From assembly GCA_023439045.1 (NCBI GenBank), contig JAEXOY010000013.1, forward strand, positions 45,842-109,841: a stretch of DNA of 64,000 bases, written 5' to 3'. Both the position numbers and the translations under genes were made by a program. This document shows, in pieces, positions 8,799 through 18,063 of the stretch. The notes beneath the pieces were generated by a model that was not told the origin of the DNA, did no database searches, and saw nothing but the letters and a program-made list of their open reading frames with translations. The DNA is from Bacillota bacterium. GTDB taxonomy: Bacteria; Bacillota; Clostridia; Acetivibrionales; DSM-1351. Positions within the stretch are counted from its first letter, which is position 1. Each line of letters starts with the position of its first letter.

Positions 8799-10703
8799 TT
8801 AGGCTTTCTTTTCTTCAATTGCCTTAAATGGACATATCTTCTGGCATAATCCACATCCATAGCAAAGCGAAGGTTCTATACAAATACTGTCACCCGACCT
8901 GCTTATAGCCGGACATCCAATTTCCTTTATACATCTGTTGCACTTCTTGCAGTTTTCATTAACAATATATTTTCTATTTGGCTTAAATAATGCAATACAT
9001 GGTGCCTCAAATATTACTACTGAAGGTCCGTTGAATGCGGTCGCTTCCTTAATTAACCCAATAGCATTTTCCAGTTCGAGCGGGTTTCCTTTTGTAATCT
9101 GCTTAACGCCACATGCCTTAACGACACCATAAATATCAATCTTCTCCGAAATACTGCTCATCATGGTTTTACCCGTCCCTGGGTGCGGCTGATGTCCTGT
9201 CATTGCAGTAGTGCTGTTATCCAGTATTACTACTGTAATATCTGTCTGATTATATACTGCATTAACAATTCCCGGTATACCAGTATGGAAGAAGGTTGAA
9301 TCCCCAATAAATGCAATATGCTTTGCATCGGGTTGAGCTCTCTTAATCCCTTGCGCAATGGTAATTCCAGCACCCATACATAAGCAGGTGTCAACCATAT
9401 CCAGTGGTTTTGCATTACCCAAGGTATAGCAGCCTATATCTCCTGTAAATACAGCCTTCTCCTTCTTCATAGCCTGCTTTACAGCATAAAATGCCGCTCT
9501 ATGGGGGCAGCCTGCACAAAGCACCGGCTGTCTAACAGGCAGTTTAGGTACATTGACAGGTGCAACTGATTTTTCTGCCTCAAGCTGTAAAAAGTCGGCA
9601 ATAGCGCTATACACAAGTTCAAAGCAGTATTCCCCTGCAAAAGGCAGATGGCCTGTCTTTTTACCATAAATGCTTGTGTTGAGTTTCTTGGATGCACAAA
9701 GCATCAGCAGTTCGTCCTCAATAACAGAATCCAGTTCCTCAAAAACCAGTACCTCTTCTAATGCTGTCATAAATTCTAAAGCCATCTGTTGAGGAAGCGG
9801 ATAAGGTGTACCAACCTTAAATATCCTGATATCAATACCTAATTTGTTTACTGCTTCCTGCACATAGGTATAGGCAACGCCTGATGCGGCTATACCTTTT
9901 ATGGACGTGATATCAGCACTTGTGTTATTGGTTATTGTGTTACAGTCTGTAGTACTTGCTCCTGAGCTATTCCAGCCCGAATTACCTGTTCCTGAGCTGA
10001 AGCAGGAGTTACTCGTTCCTGAGCTGTAACACGAGTTAAACCTGCTCTGCGAAAACAGCTCTGAAAGCTTCATTTGTAGCCCCTCTATATGTAAGTGCTT
10101 TTTATATGCCAAACTCGGGAAAATAACCCATCTTGGATCCTTCATGAAACCCGCTGCCTGGTGGGGCTCACGGTAGTCATCTACATCTATGGTAGCGCAC
10201 GCGTGGCACACTCTCGTAGTTGGTCTTAAGAAGACAGGTAGTTCAACCAATTCAGACAGTTCAAAAGCATATTGTACCATCTCATATGCCTCTTCAGGAG
10301 TAGACGGATCTAGTACCGGAAGGTTTGAAAATCTGGCGTAATGCCTGGTATCCTGCTCAGTTTGTGATGAAAAGGGGCCTGGATCATCTGCTACCAAAAC
10401 AACCATTCCACCCTTAACGCCTATGTATGCCAAACTCATTAATGGGTCGGAAGCAACGTTTAAACCCACCTGTTTCATAGTAACTAATGTTCGTGCACCA
10501 GAATACGCAGCACCGGCACCAACCTCCATTGCCGATTTTTCATTAACAGACCATTCGACATAGATATCTCCTGGATTATGCTCTGCTATAGTTTCCAAAA
10601 CCTCCGTAGAAGGAGTTCCGGGATAGCCTGTTACTACATTAACACCGGCTCTTATAGCCCCCATTGCTATAGCTTCATTGCCCATCAGTAGTTTTTTTGC
10701 CAT
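8799..10703 (-). CDS. iorA: indolepyruvate:ferredoxin oxidoreductase alpha subunit with a repeat insertion
   Basis: A 634-residue catalytic subunit. It has an N-terminal PFOR domain I (GYPGTPSTEVLE, VEWSVNEKSAMEVG), a TPP domain (CAGCPHRAAFYAVK; GDIGCYTLG; GDSTFFHTGIPG) and a C-terminal pair of [4Fe-4S] motifs (CKKCNRCIKEIGC and CYGCGLCQKICP). Between domain I and the next conserved segment (GIAASGVAYTYV) sits a Ser/Asn/Gly/Thr-rich stretch of about 45 residues (9903-10040) built from 27-30 bp repeats; ordinary IorA proteins have a short linker here. The first ATG (10715) touches the AAAGGA box; the ATG at 10703 has normal spacing and gives the usual MAKKLLMGNEAIA start. Confidence 0.94.
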   Translation of the reverse strand: MAKKLLMGNEAIAMGAIRAGVNVVTGYPGTPSTEVLETIAEHNPGDIYVEWSVNEKSAMEVGAGAAYSGARTLVTMKQVGLNVASDPLMSLAYIGVKGGMVVLVADDPGPFSSQTEQDTRHYARFSNLPVLDPSTPEEAYEMVQYAFELSELVELPVFLRPTTRVCHACATIDVDDYREPHQAAGFMKDPRWVIFPSLAYKKHLHIEGLQMKLSELFSQSRFNSCYSSGTSNSCFSSGTGNSGWNSSGASTTDCNTITNNTSADITSIKGIAASGVAYTYVQEAVNKLGIDIRIFKVGTPYPLPQQMALEFMTALEEVLVFEELDSVIEDELLMLCASKKLNTSIYGKKTGHLPFAGEYCFELVYSAIADFLQLEAEKSVAPVNVPKLPVRQPVLCAGCPHRAAFYAVKQAMKKEKAVFTGDIGCYTLGNAKPLDMVDTCLCMGAGITIAQGIKRAQPDAKHIAFIGDSTFFHTGIPGIVNAVYNQTDITVVILDNSTTAMTGHQPHPGTGKTMMSSISEKIDIYGVVKACGVKQITKGNPLELENAIGLIKEATAFNGPSVVIFEAPCIALFKPNRKYIVNENCKKCNRCIKEIGCPAISRSGDSICIEPSLCYGCGLCQKICPFKAIEEKKA

Positions 10704-10834
10704 TTTTATTATCATTCCTTTCGGACTTATTTATTATAGAACCTTGTCATTTCATAAAATTATACCATATGTTTGTGCAGAATTAATAATGTTTTTGACC
10801 TATTTAAAATTTCAACTTTTTTGAAATTTTGTAC

Positions 10835-10863
10835 TTTTCATACAAGCGCTAATTGGGTATAAT
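10835..10863 (+). promoter_or_regulatory. sigma-A-type promoter for the P-II gene
   Basis: TTTTCA at 10835-10840, a 17-bp spacer and a perfect TATAAT at 10858-10863, 43 bp before the start codon of the P-II gene. Confidence 0.65.
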
Positions 10864-10905
10864 TTACTTATATGAGGGATTTCATTTAGAAGGGGGTTTT
10901 GTATA

Positions 10906-11247
10906 ATGAAAATGATTGTTGCAATAGTACGTCCTGAAGCTTTTGAGGATGTAAAACAGGCATTGTTTGATGCCCAAGTTTATAAGATGACAGTTACACA
11001 TGTCAAAGGTTGTGGCCAGCAAATGGGGTATACCGAAAGCTACAGAGGGACTGTTACAGAAGTTAACCTACTTAACAAGGTTCGTTTTGAGATTTCGGTT
11101 AACGATCAATTTGTTAAGCCTACTATTGATGCAATAATGAAGGCAGCAAGAACAGGAAATATTGGTGACGGAAAGATTTTTGTACTTCCTATTGAAGAAT
11201 GTTACAGAATCAGAACTGGCGAAGAAGGCGGAGAAGCGATAGGTTAA
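10906..11247 (+). CDS. P-II family nitrogen regulator without the uridylylation tyrosine
   Basis: A 113-residue P-II signalling protein (GlnB/GlnK/NifI family), normally a trimer that senses ATP/ADP and 2-oxoglutarate. The C-terminal ATP-binding signature TGNIGDGKIFVLPIEE and RIRTGEEG are intact, as is the N-terminal VRPEAFEDVKQAL. In the T-loop (YRGTVTEVNLLNK, residues 46-58) position 51 is Thr where GlnB carries the uridylylated Tyr, so control is probably by ligand binding only. No amtB, glnA or nif gene is adjacent. It is monocistronic: promoter upstream, hairpin terminator immediately downstream. The start follows GAAGGGGG. Confidence 0.92.
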   Translation: MKMIVAIVRPEAFEDVKQALFDAQVYKMTVTHVKGCGQQMGYTESYRGTVTEVNLLNKVRFEISVNDQFVKPTIDAIMKAARTGNIGDGKIFVLPIEECYRIRTGEEGGEAIG

Positions 11248-11252
11248 AAATC

Positions 11253-11274
11253 ATAGGGGCTGTTTAGCCCCTAT
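11253..11274. terminator. shared bidirectional terminator
   Basis: ATAGGGGC-TGTTTA-GCCCCTAT, followed by TTATTTT on the plus strand and by an A/T-rich ATTTTTAAC on the minus strand. The 8-bp stem includes the last codons of ltaS and its loop holds the ltaS stop codon, so the convergent genes share it. Confidence 0.85.
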
Positions 11275-13216
11275 TTATTTTGAAGTAGTTGCCTTTAATA
11301 ACAAGGTCAGCTATCTCTATACCTTGTGTCGCAAGCTTTTTGTCATATTCAGAGGGTGTTCCCTTTATACTCAAATCCCTTAAAATTGCATAATTTTTAT
11401 TGGTATTAAGCAAGTTCCTTCCCATCGCAGTACCGGAATACTGCTTTTTATCCAATCCCATTAAATACCCCAAAGTAGGTAGAATATCAATCTGTCCTCC
11501 AGTAGTTTCAATAACCTTTGGCTGTTGATTCTTTTTGTAAATAATCAATGGTATGTGCTTATCATTTCTTATCATCCAACTTTCTGCACCACTAATTCTG
11601 TAGATATCATTTTGAAAATATTTATGTACGCCCTCATGGTCACCGTAAATTGCAACTACCGTGTTTTCAAGTAACCCATCTTTATCAAGGTTTCTAAGAA
11701 AGTTCCCCAACTGAGCATCCATATAATTAATACATTGAAAATATCCTCCAAGCTTAGTATTATTATACTTCTCACTCAGTTTCAAACTCTGATATTGGGC
11801 TGGAAGGTTGAAGGGCGTATGGCTTGACAAGGTAACCATAAAAGTATAAAAAGGCTGTTTTTGTTTCAAAATAATTGGTTCAACCTGATTAAGATACTCC
11901 TTGTCACTTATCCCCATAATAATCTTTTCGGTGCATTTATAGTTTGAAGAATCATAAAGCTTATCAAACCCCATAGAAGTTAGTGCAGGCTTCCAATTCC
12001 ACATTCCCGCATCATCAGGATGAAATACTGACGTGAAGTAACCCAGCTGCTTGAACATTTGAGGTAGGGAATTGTATGAAGTAATGGGATTATTAATAAA
12101 GGTGGTACCCATTCTTTCAGGATAAACTGACGTATTAGTCATAAGGTCAGCATCGGAGCTATTTCCCCCTCCTACCTGTTCGTAATAGTTTTTTAAGTAT
12201 AGGCTGTTGCCAAGAAGCTTATTTATGTTTGGCGTAATTTCTTGACCTTCTACCCTTTGGTTAAGTACAAAATTTTCTAAAGACTCCACTTGAATAACCA
12301 GTAGATTCTTCCCCTTATATATACCGCTATACTCATTATCAGGCAGGTTCTCTTGCTTTTCAGCAAACCAATGTTTAATCTCTTCAATTTGTTTTTGGGA
12401 TAAGCTTATCTCATTTTTATCTAATATATATAGCTTTGAGCTATAAAACTCATATCCAAGCGGTGAAATATTTGACACAGTAGACATAGAATTCAATTTA
12501 TAAAAAATCCAGTTAATTGGTGTCTTCGAGGTAAGATTATTTGCTACAGGCGCAATTATTAAAAAGCTCAATAGGCCTATACAAAAACACATAGCCGAAA
12601 AAATAAATTTTCTTGGAATGTTAATATATGCCTTTCTTCTGAGAATAGCGTATGTAATCAGTATGGGAATATCGGCAAAAAAGATAAGATCAGTTAAATG
12701 AGTAAGTGCTACAAATCCTGTTATGGTATCTGTAAGATTTCCTCCTGCCTTTAATTCATATAAAGATGGAAGAGTATTAAATCCACGAAGGTACCATAGA
12801 TTAATAAGAAGTAGCCCTGAAACCAAAATATCCAAGGCAATAACGCATACTATTCTAGCCTTGTTTTTAAATAAATAGGCTATCCATATAACCAATAAGA
12901 CTGCTCCTATATAATAAATGGGTCTATATGCAAAGGTTCTAAATACTAAGTTTAAAGCTGTTCTTATATGTGGCCTGTCATGAGTAGCATCTGTAATATA
13001 TCCTAGCAAAAGAATATTTTTAAGTAGTATAGAAATAAAAACATAAAAAGAGATCAACTCGTTTGGCCAAAACTTCCACCAGTTTTTCCTTACAGTTCGG
13101 CTTACATCTTCAGTTCCGACAAACAGATCAGCTTCTCTTGCCTCGTTGCCAGCATTTGCAACCGCCTCAATACCCTGAGACGGTTGCTCACTCTCATTAA
13201 TAATTCTGTCATCCAT
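11264..13216 (-). CDS. ltaS: lipoteichoic acid synthase family (LTA synthase/sulfatase-fold) protein
   Basis: A 650-residue membrane enzyme with about five N-terminal transmembrane helices (roughly residues 50-245) and an extracellular sulfatase-fold domain (about 290-640) that transfers glycerol-phosphate from phosphatidylglycerol. Sulfatase-type landmarks are VIQVESLENFVL, GGGNSSDADLMTN (the catalytic Thr of S. aureus LtaS aligns with a Ser here), MVTLSSHTPF and IYGDHEGVHK. The N-terminal 45 residues are a hydrophilic cytoplasmic extension. The final codons lie in the shared terminator with the P-II gene. An ABC-F gene ends 17 bp upstream of the ATG, so the two are probably co-transcribed. 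The family is sure; glycerol-phosphate polymerase versus primase is not decidable. Confidence 0.88.
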   Translation of the reverse strand: MDDRIINESEQPSQGIEAVANAGNEAREADLFVGTEDVSRTVRKNWWKFWPNELISFYVFISILLKNILLLGYITDATHDRPHIRTALNLVFRTFAYRPIYYIGAVLLVIWIAYLFKNKARIVCVIALDILVSGLLLINLWYLRGFNTLPSLYELKAGGNLTDTITGFVALTHLTDLIFFADIPILITYAILRRKAYINIPRKFIFSAMCFCIGLLSFLIIAPVANNLTSKTPINWIFYKLNSMSTVSNISPLGYEFYSSKLYILDKNEISLSQKQIEEIKHWFAEKQENLPDNEYSGIYKGKNLLVIQVESLENFVLNQRVEGQEITPNINKLLGNSLYLKNYYEQVGGGNSSDADLMTNTSVYPERMGTTFINNPITSYNSLPQMFKQLGYFTSVFHPDDAGMWNWKPALTSMGFDKLYDSSNYKCTEKIIMGISDKEYLNQVEPIILKQKQPFYTFMVTLSSHTPFNLPAQYQSLKLSEKYNNTKLGGYFQCINYMDAQLGNFLRNLDKDGLLENTVVAIYGDHEGVHKYFQNDIYRISGAESWMIRNDKHIPLIIYKKNQQPKVIETTGGQIDILPTLGYLMGLDKKQYSGTAMGRNLLNTNKNYAILRDLSIKGTPSEYDKKLATQGIEIADLVIKGNYFKINRG

Positions 13217-13233
13217 AATAAATCATCTCGCTG

Positions 13234-14790
13234 TCATACAATCTTGGTCGTCCATTTTTCTACATTCCAAACATCCGTTATCCAATCTTCATAGAATTCA
13301 GGTTCATGGCAAACCAAAAGGATAGTCCCTTTAAACTCTTTCAATGCACGCTTTAACTCGTCCTTTGCATCTACATCCAGATGGTTTGTTGGCTCGTCTA
13401 GTACTAGCCAGTTAACATCCTTGAGCATCAGCTTGCATAACCTAACCTTTGCATTTTCTCCACCACTTAGCACCATCATTTGGCTCGTAATATGTTCTGT
13501 AGTGAGACCACACTTTGCAAGCGCCCCTCTAACCTCGGCATTTGTAAGGCCAGGATAATCGTTCCATACCTCATCAAGCGCAGTATTTGTATTATAGTGA
13601 GAGGCTTCCTGTTCAAAGTATCCTGTAAAAAGGTAATCATCAAGCATTACCTTGCCTGATACGGGGTTCAGTTCACCAATCAAGGTTCGAAGAAGTGTAG
13701 ATTTTCCTAATCCGTTAACTCCCTTAAGGGCAACCTTTTGTCCACGCTCAAGAGCAATATTCAGAGGACTTGTCAGTGGTGAATCATAGCCGATAACAAG
13801 GTTCTCTGCTTGAAATACATATCTACCAGAAGCTCTCGACTCTCTGAACTTAAAGATAGGCTTGGGCTTTTCTTTGACCTTCTCAATAATGTCCATCTTA
13901 TCCAGCTTCTTCTGGCGGCTTTTTGCCATATTTGTAGTAGCAACCCTGGCCTTATTTCTTGCAATAAAATCCTCAAGCTTGTCAATTTCCTTCTGTTGCT
14001 TTTCATACGCCTGTTGCTGCTGCAGCTTTTTCAACTCGTACATTTCCTTGAATTGCTCATAGTTGCCGGAATATCTAGTCAAAACAGCATTTTCAACATG
14101 ATAAATTACATTGACAACATCATTTAGAAAAGGTATGTCATGGGATACCAATACAAATGCATTCTCATAATTCTTGAGGTAGTTCTTGAGCCATATAATA
14201 TGATTTTCATCAAGAAAGTTCGTGGGCTCGTCCAGTATCATAATCATAGGACTTTGAAGCAGCAGCTTTGTCAAAAGCACCTTGGCTCTCTGCCCACCAC
14301 TTAGATTTGATACATCAGTATCCAGCCCGATTTCTCCCAGCCCAAGACCATTGGCAACTTCCTCAATCTTGGAATCAAGAATATAAAAACCGTTATGTTC
14401 AAGCGTGCTCTGAATATCGCCAACATCCTCCATCATGGAGTCTAGCTCTTTTTCAGTGGCATCGCCCATTTTTTCATAGATTTCAAGCATTTCCTTTTCT
14501 AAGTCAAACATATATTGAAAGGCTTCTCTCAGTATTTCCCTAATGGTTTTTCCCGGTGTTAAAACAGTATGCTGATCTAAATACCCGGTAGTAATTCTAT
14601 TACACCATTCTACTTTACCCTCATCGGGCATAAGCTTGCCAGTGATGATGTTCAAGAATGTGGATTTTCCCTCTCCATTCGCACCTACAAGGCCTACATG
14701 CTCCCCCTTCAAAAGTCTGAAGGAGGCACCCTCTAAAATTTTCCTGGCACCAAAGCCATGATTTACATTTTCAACATTTAAAATACTCAT
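13234..14790 (-). CDS. ABC-F family ATPase (ribosome-associated type)
   Basis: A 518-residue soluble protein with two ABC domains in tandem and no membrane segment, as in ABC-F translation factors. Domain 1 has GANGEGKST (Walker A), LSGGQRAKVLLTKLLL and ILDEPTNFLDENH. A charged, coiled-coil inter-domain linker of about 80 residues (Lys/Gln/Glu-rich, 235-315) follows. Domain 2 has GVNGLGKST, LSGGENAKVRLCKLML and VLDEPTNHLDVDAK. The arrangement resembles YkpA/YbiT proteins. Members act at the ribosomal E site or protect against antibiotics; nothing here shows a resistance role. The ATG follows GGAGC. Confidence 0.93.
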   Translation of the reverse strand: MSILNVENVNHGFGARKILEGASFRLLKGEHVGLVGANGEGKSTFLNIITGKLMPDEGKVEWCNRITTGYLDQHTVLTPGKTIREILREAFQYMFDLEKEMLEIYEKMGDATEKELDSMMEDVGDIQSTLEHNGFYILDSKIEEVANGLGLGEIGLDTDVSNLSGGQRAKVLLTKLLLQSPMIMILDEPTNFLDENHIIWLKNYLKNYENAFVLVSHDIPFLNDVVNVIYHVENAVLTRYSGNYEQFKEMYELKKLQQQQAYEKQQKEIDKLEDFIARNKARVATTNMAKSRQKKLDKMDIIEKVKEKPKPIFKFRESRASGRYVFQAENLVIGYDSPLTSPLNIALERGQKVALKGVNGLGKSTLLRTLIGELNPVSGKVMLDDYLFTGYFEQEASHYNTNTALDEVWNDYPGLTNAEVRGALAKCGLTTEHITSQMMVLSGGENAKVRLCKLMLKDVNWLVLDEPTNHLDVDAKDELKRALKEFKGTILLVCHEPEFYEDWITDVWNVEKWTTKIV

Positions 14791-14933
14791 ATAAGCTCCA
14801 GTAAAAATAATATAAAAGCATCAGAAATCAGTATAGCTTATTAAAAAAAGTAAATCAACTGGGCTTGCAAAAAAAGGATATAATTTATAATTAACTACTA
14901 AACCATATAATAAGGTTTGATTCTGATTTATAG

Positions 14934-14996
14934 AAAAAATTTACCCCCTTTTTGCAAAAGCAGTTTTATTATTAACTGATTTTTGCATAAAGGGGG
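14934..14996 (-). terminator. terminator of the stalk-domain gene
   Basis: On the minus strand GCCCCCTTTATGCAAAAA pairs with TTTTGCAAAAAGGGGG around an inner CAGTT/AACTG helix, followed by TAAATTTTTTC. It ends transcription from the gene at 15040-16371. Confidence 0.8.
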
Positions 14997-15039
14997 CATC
15001 ACAAACTTCTCAAAATCCATATAGCACGAATGACATGCT

Positions 15040-16371
15040 TTAGTTTAATGGTTCTATGATCACATTGATATCACATGTATTTTCAATGCTGCCTTTATTT
15101 TTTTCGAACGTACTCATCTTAAAAACCTTACCATTTACTGTAATGTTGAAAGGTAGTGTTATGACATCAGTTGAGGCCAATATTGCTACTTTAATGCCAG
15201 CTCTCTGATCATCTGTTAAATCTTTCCCTGCTAATTCATTTATAGCTGTAATAATGGCGTCTCCTGCCTCTATTGCACGTGCCTCAAAATCGTCTCCATA
15301 GTCTACTCCTACGTAAAAATAAGGCTTATCTTTAAGTTTTAAGTTATTTACTATTATTGCTCCATTAGGTGTTTTTAAAGCTGCAATTTTAACTGTATTT
15401 GTCTTGGCATCCCATGAATACTTAGCACCAGCCTGCTCAATCAATGTTTTAGCTGGCAAATAGAAAACTCCGTTTACATTTCTACCTAAACTCTCCAACT
15501 TTACTGCTTTATTGTTTACAGTAAATGAACTAGTTTTAGGTATAACTACAATAGTATTCTTTTTATCTGTAGCTGTAATCATAGAATTATTATCACCTTT
15601 TGTCGTATACCCCAATGATTTTAGCGTTTCTTCTACTGGCATCATTACGACATTGTTTCTTATTACAGGAGCCTGGTTTAATTTTAATTGAGTCTCATTT
15701 AGTAATACCTTAATTGGTGTCTCTGTTGGCTTAGTCCACATTAGATTACCGTTGTAATCGATATATGTTGTCTTAATTTTTTTGGCGTCCGAGAGATCCG
15801 AATACTGTATTCTTATCATTTTTACATCATCGTATTTTGCAATGATAGATATTTCTTTCTTATCTAAATATTTATCATCGGTAAAGAAAAGCTTACCATT
15901 TTTAAACAATTGAACCTTTGGTGTCCCTCCTGCTAGAGATTCTTTGATTATGAAACCATCGCCAATTGCATACTCTGTCACCTTAACTAGCTTTTTATCT
16001 TTATTTGTTAAGCTATATTTTTTTGCTTTCGAGTATATATCTACTACCTTACCACCTTTATACTCTCTGTATTTTCCCTGTGGGTAAACTTTTACAGCAT
16101 TGTTTACTATAATAAAATTTGTATCTATGTACACTGCAGAACGGCCAGACTTGTCCATAACTTTGGCTACTCCGCCTATGAAGTCGTCTGCATAGACAAA
16201 ACTAGTAAATCTCACCTCATTTCCATTTATATCTACATAGCTGAATATACCATTGCTACTTACTGGATATAAGTTACTGCTTGTTTTTGTTTCTGCTGAC
16301 ACCATCTGTGTCATACAGGTGACAATCATACTAATTGCTATTATTAGGAGTATTAGTTTTTTTGTCTTCAT
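15040..16371 (-). CDS. secreted protein with WG-like N-terminus and copper amine oxidase N-terminal (stalk) domain
   Basis: A 443-residue exported protein with a signal peptide (MKTKKLILLII... to VSAET, about 26 residues). Residues 30-215 carry short beta repeats of the WG/KWG type (NGIFSYVDINGNEV, YIDYNGNLMWTK). Residues 220-330 match the Cu_amine_oxidN1 stalk domain common in clostridial surface proteins (VLLNETQLKLNQAPVI, MMPVEETLKSLGY, FYLPAKTLIEQAG, YSWDAKTNTVKI). The remaining 110 residues are unassigned. No copper-oxidase catalytic domain is present. It is monocistronic: a separate ribosome binding site (GGGGG) and its own terminator. Confidence 0.85.
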   Translation of the reverse strand: MKTKKLILLIIAISMIVTCMTQMVSAETKTSSNLYPVSSNGIFSYVDINGNEVRFTSFVYADDFIGGVAKVMDKSGRSAVYIDTNFIIVNNAVKVYPQGKYREYKGGKVVDIYSKAKKYSLTNKDKKLVKVTEYAIGDGFIIKESLAGGTPKVQLFKNGKLFFTDDKYLDKKEISIIAKYDDVKMIRIQYSDLSDAKKIKTTYIDYNGNLMWTKPTETPIKVLLNETQLKLNQAPVIRNNVVMMPVEETLKSLGYTTKGDNNSMITATDKKNTIVVIPKTSSFTVNNKAVKLESLGRNVNGVFYLPAKTLIEQAGAKYSWDAKTNTVKIAALKTPNGAIIVNNLKLKDKPYFYVGVDYGDDFEARAIEAGDAIITAINELAGKDLTDDQRAGIKVAILASTDVITLPFNITVNGKVFKMSTFEKNKGSIENTCDINVIIEPLN

Positions 16372-16555
16372 GTAAAGTACCCCCTAAATTTGGTTTGTTC
16401 ATTTGTGCGCTTAGCTGCCTATTACAAAATAGTCACTTGAACCATTGTTTTGATTATATTAATTGCCACATAACTTGCAGTAACTCACATCGCTTTTATG
16501 AACTCTTTATTTATTAACTATCCTAATTAGTTTTTATCATTATTTTGACGTTTAA

Positions 16556-17977
16556 TTACTCAGTTGGCTGCTGAATCTTTGGAGCATCCTTCTTTAGCAA
16601 ATCCAAAACATTCATTCCCGTCAAAGCCTCAACGGTATCAGGAAGTTGGGAAATAATATCTGTTACATAGCCGGACACCTTTGCAGCTCCACCTTTTCCT
16701 TCTCCACCACCATTATCAACAATAACAATCTTTTCTGTTTTAGCAAGAGGACTAGCAACAGCCTGTGCGATCTCAGGCAGCTTTTCAATAATCATTTGGG
16801 TTACAGCAGCATCATTATACATTTTAAATGCTTCTGCCTTCTTTGACATGGCAGCAGCCTCAGCTTCACCCTTAGCCTTAATAATCTCAACTTCAGCCAT
16901 ACCTTCAGCACGCTTAGCTTTTGCTCTCGCTTCACCTTCCATTTCAATAGCACGGGCACGAGCTTCAGCAACCGCAAATTCCCTGTACTTGTTTGCATCA
17001 GCAAGCTTTGTTGCCTGATAGATCTCAGCATCAGCCTGTTTTACAACAGTCGCTTCAAGTTCCTTTTCACGTCTTAATGCTTCCTGCTCAGCAAGTTCGA
17101 TTTCCTTTTGCTTCTTTACAATCTCAACCTGCATTGCTGTTTCAGCAACTTCCTTCTTTACAATGTTGGCCTTTATATCATACGCAAGGTCAGCACTAGC
17201 CTTTGCAGTTTGCTGATCTTTGTTATAGGACTGAACCTTAAGTTCCTTATCCCTATTTGCCTCAGCTATCAGAGTTTCAGCCTGTATTCTTGCTGCCTCA
17301 CCCTCTCGATTAGCCTCAGCAGTCTTAATCTTTGTTTCCTTTGTAGCATTTGCTTCAGCTATCTGAGCATCTCTCTTAACTTCAGCTATTCTAGGCTTAC
17401 CAAGCGCCTCAAGATAACCATTCTTGTCAGATATATCTTTTATTGTAAGTACCTTAAGTTCAAGACCCAAGCTCTGAAGTTCTGTCGCAGCCACACCCTG
17501 AACATGTGATGCAAAGGTTTCCCTATCCTTGTAGATTTCTTCTACTGTCATCTTGGAAACTATTTCACGAAGCTTACCTTCTAGAACCTGCTGAGTAGTT
17601 CTGGAAATAACACCAAGCATATACTCTAGACCTTTGGACGTATTGAACTGCTCCGCTGCTGATAATATAGATTCTCTATCTGATTTTACTTTAACTACCG
17701 CTACTCCATCTGCAACAATACCAACACCCTGTGAGGTTAGTGCACCATCTATGCGAATGTCTATTTGCATATTTTCAAGTGAAATAACATCTGTTCTTTC
17801 AAGCATTGGTACTACTATTCCGCCACCACCAGTAATTACACGTCTTCCTCTGAAACCAGTCACAACCAAAGCCTTATCCTGTGGAATCTTTTTATACATG
17901 GAGAACAAACTAAAAATAAGAATAAATACAACTACCACAATTGCCGCAGGAATTAAATAAACTGAGTAATCTCCCAT
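16556..17977 (-). CDS. floT: flotillin (SPFH/band 7 protein)
   Basis: A 473-residue membrane scaffold of bacterial functional microdomains. It has an N-terminal transmembrane helix (about 6-28), an SPFH domain (about 30-200; KALVVTGFRGRRVITGGGG, EVKRDAQIAEANA) and a long Glu/Ala/Lys-rich coiled coil (about 200-400) that drives oligomerisation. Length and plan agree with B. subtilis FloT (YuaG). The ATG at 17977 after GAGAGGT is preferred over an upstream TTG. It lies 86 bp after the NfeD-like gene, matching the yuaF-yuaG (nfeD-floT) pairing of Bacillus, so the two probably form an operon and a membrane complex. Confidence 0.93.
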   Translation of the reverse strand: MGDYSVYLIPAAIVVVVFILIFSLFSMYKKIPQDKALVVTGFRGRRVITGGGGIVVPMLERTDVISLENMQIDIRIDGALTSQGVGIVADGVAVVKVKSDRESILSAAEQFNTSKGLEYMLGVISRTTQQVLEGKLREIVSKMTVEEIYKDRETFASHVQGVAATELQSLGLELKVLTIKDISDKNGYLEALGKPRIAEVKRDAQIAEANATKETKIKTAEANREGEAARIQAETLIAEANRDKELKVQSYNKDQQTAKASADLAYDIKANIVKKEVAETAMQVEIVKKQKEIELAEQEALRREKELEATVVKQADAEIYQATKLADANKYREFAVAEARARAIEMEGEARAKAKRAEGMAEVEIIKAKGEAEAAAMSKKAEAFKMYNDAAVTQMIIEKLPEIAQAVASPLAKTEKIVIVDNGGGEGKGGAAKVSGYVTDIISQLPDTVEALTGMNVLDLLKKDAPKIQQPTE

Positions 17978-18063
17978 TTCTCTACCTCTCTTCAATTAAA
18001 TTTTTAATTCAACTATATGTGTATAAAACTTATGCACTGTGAGTACATAATAATTGAATATCG

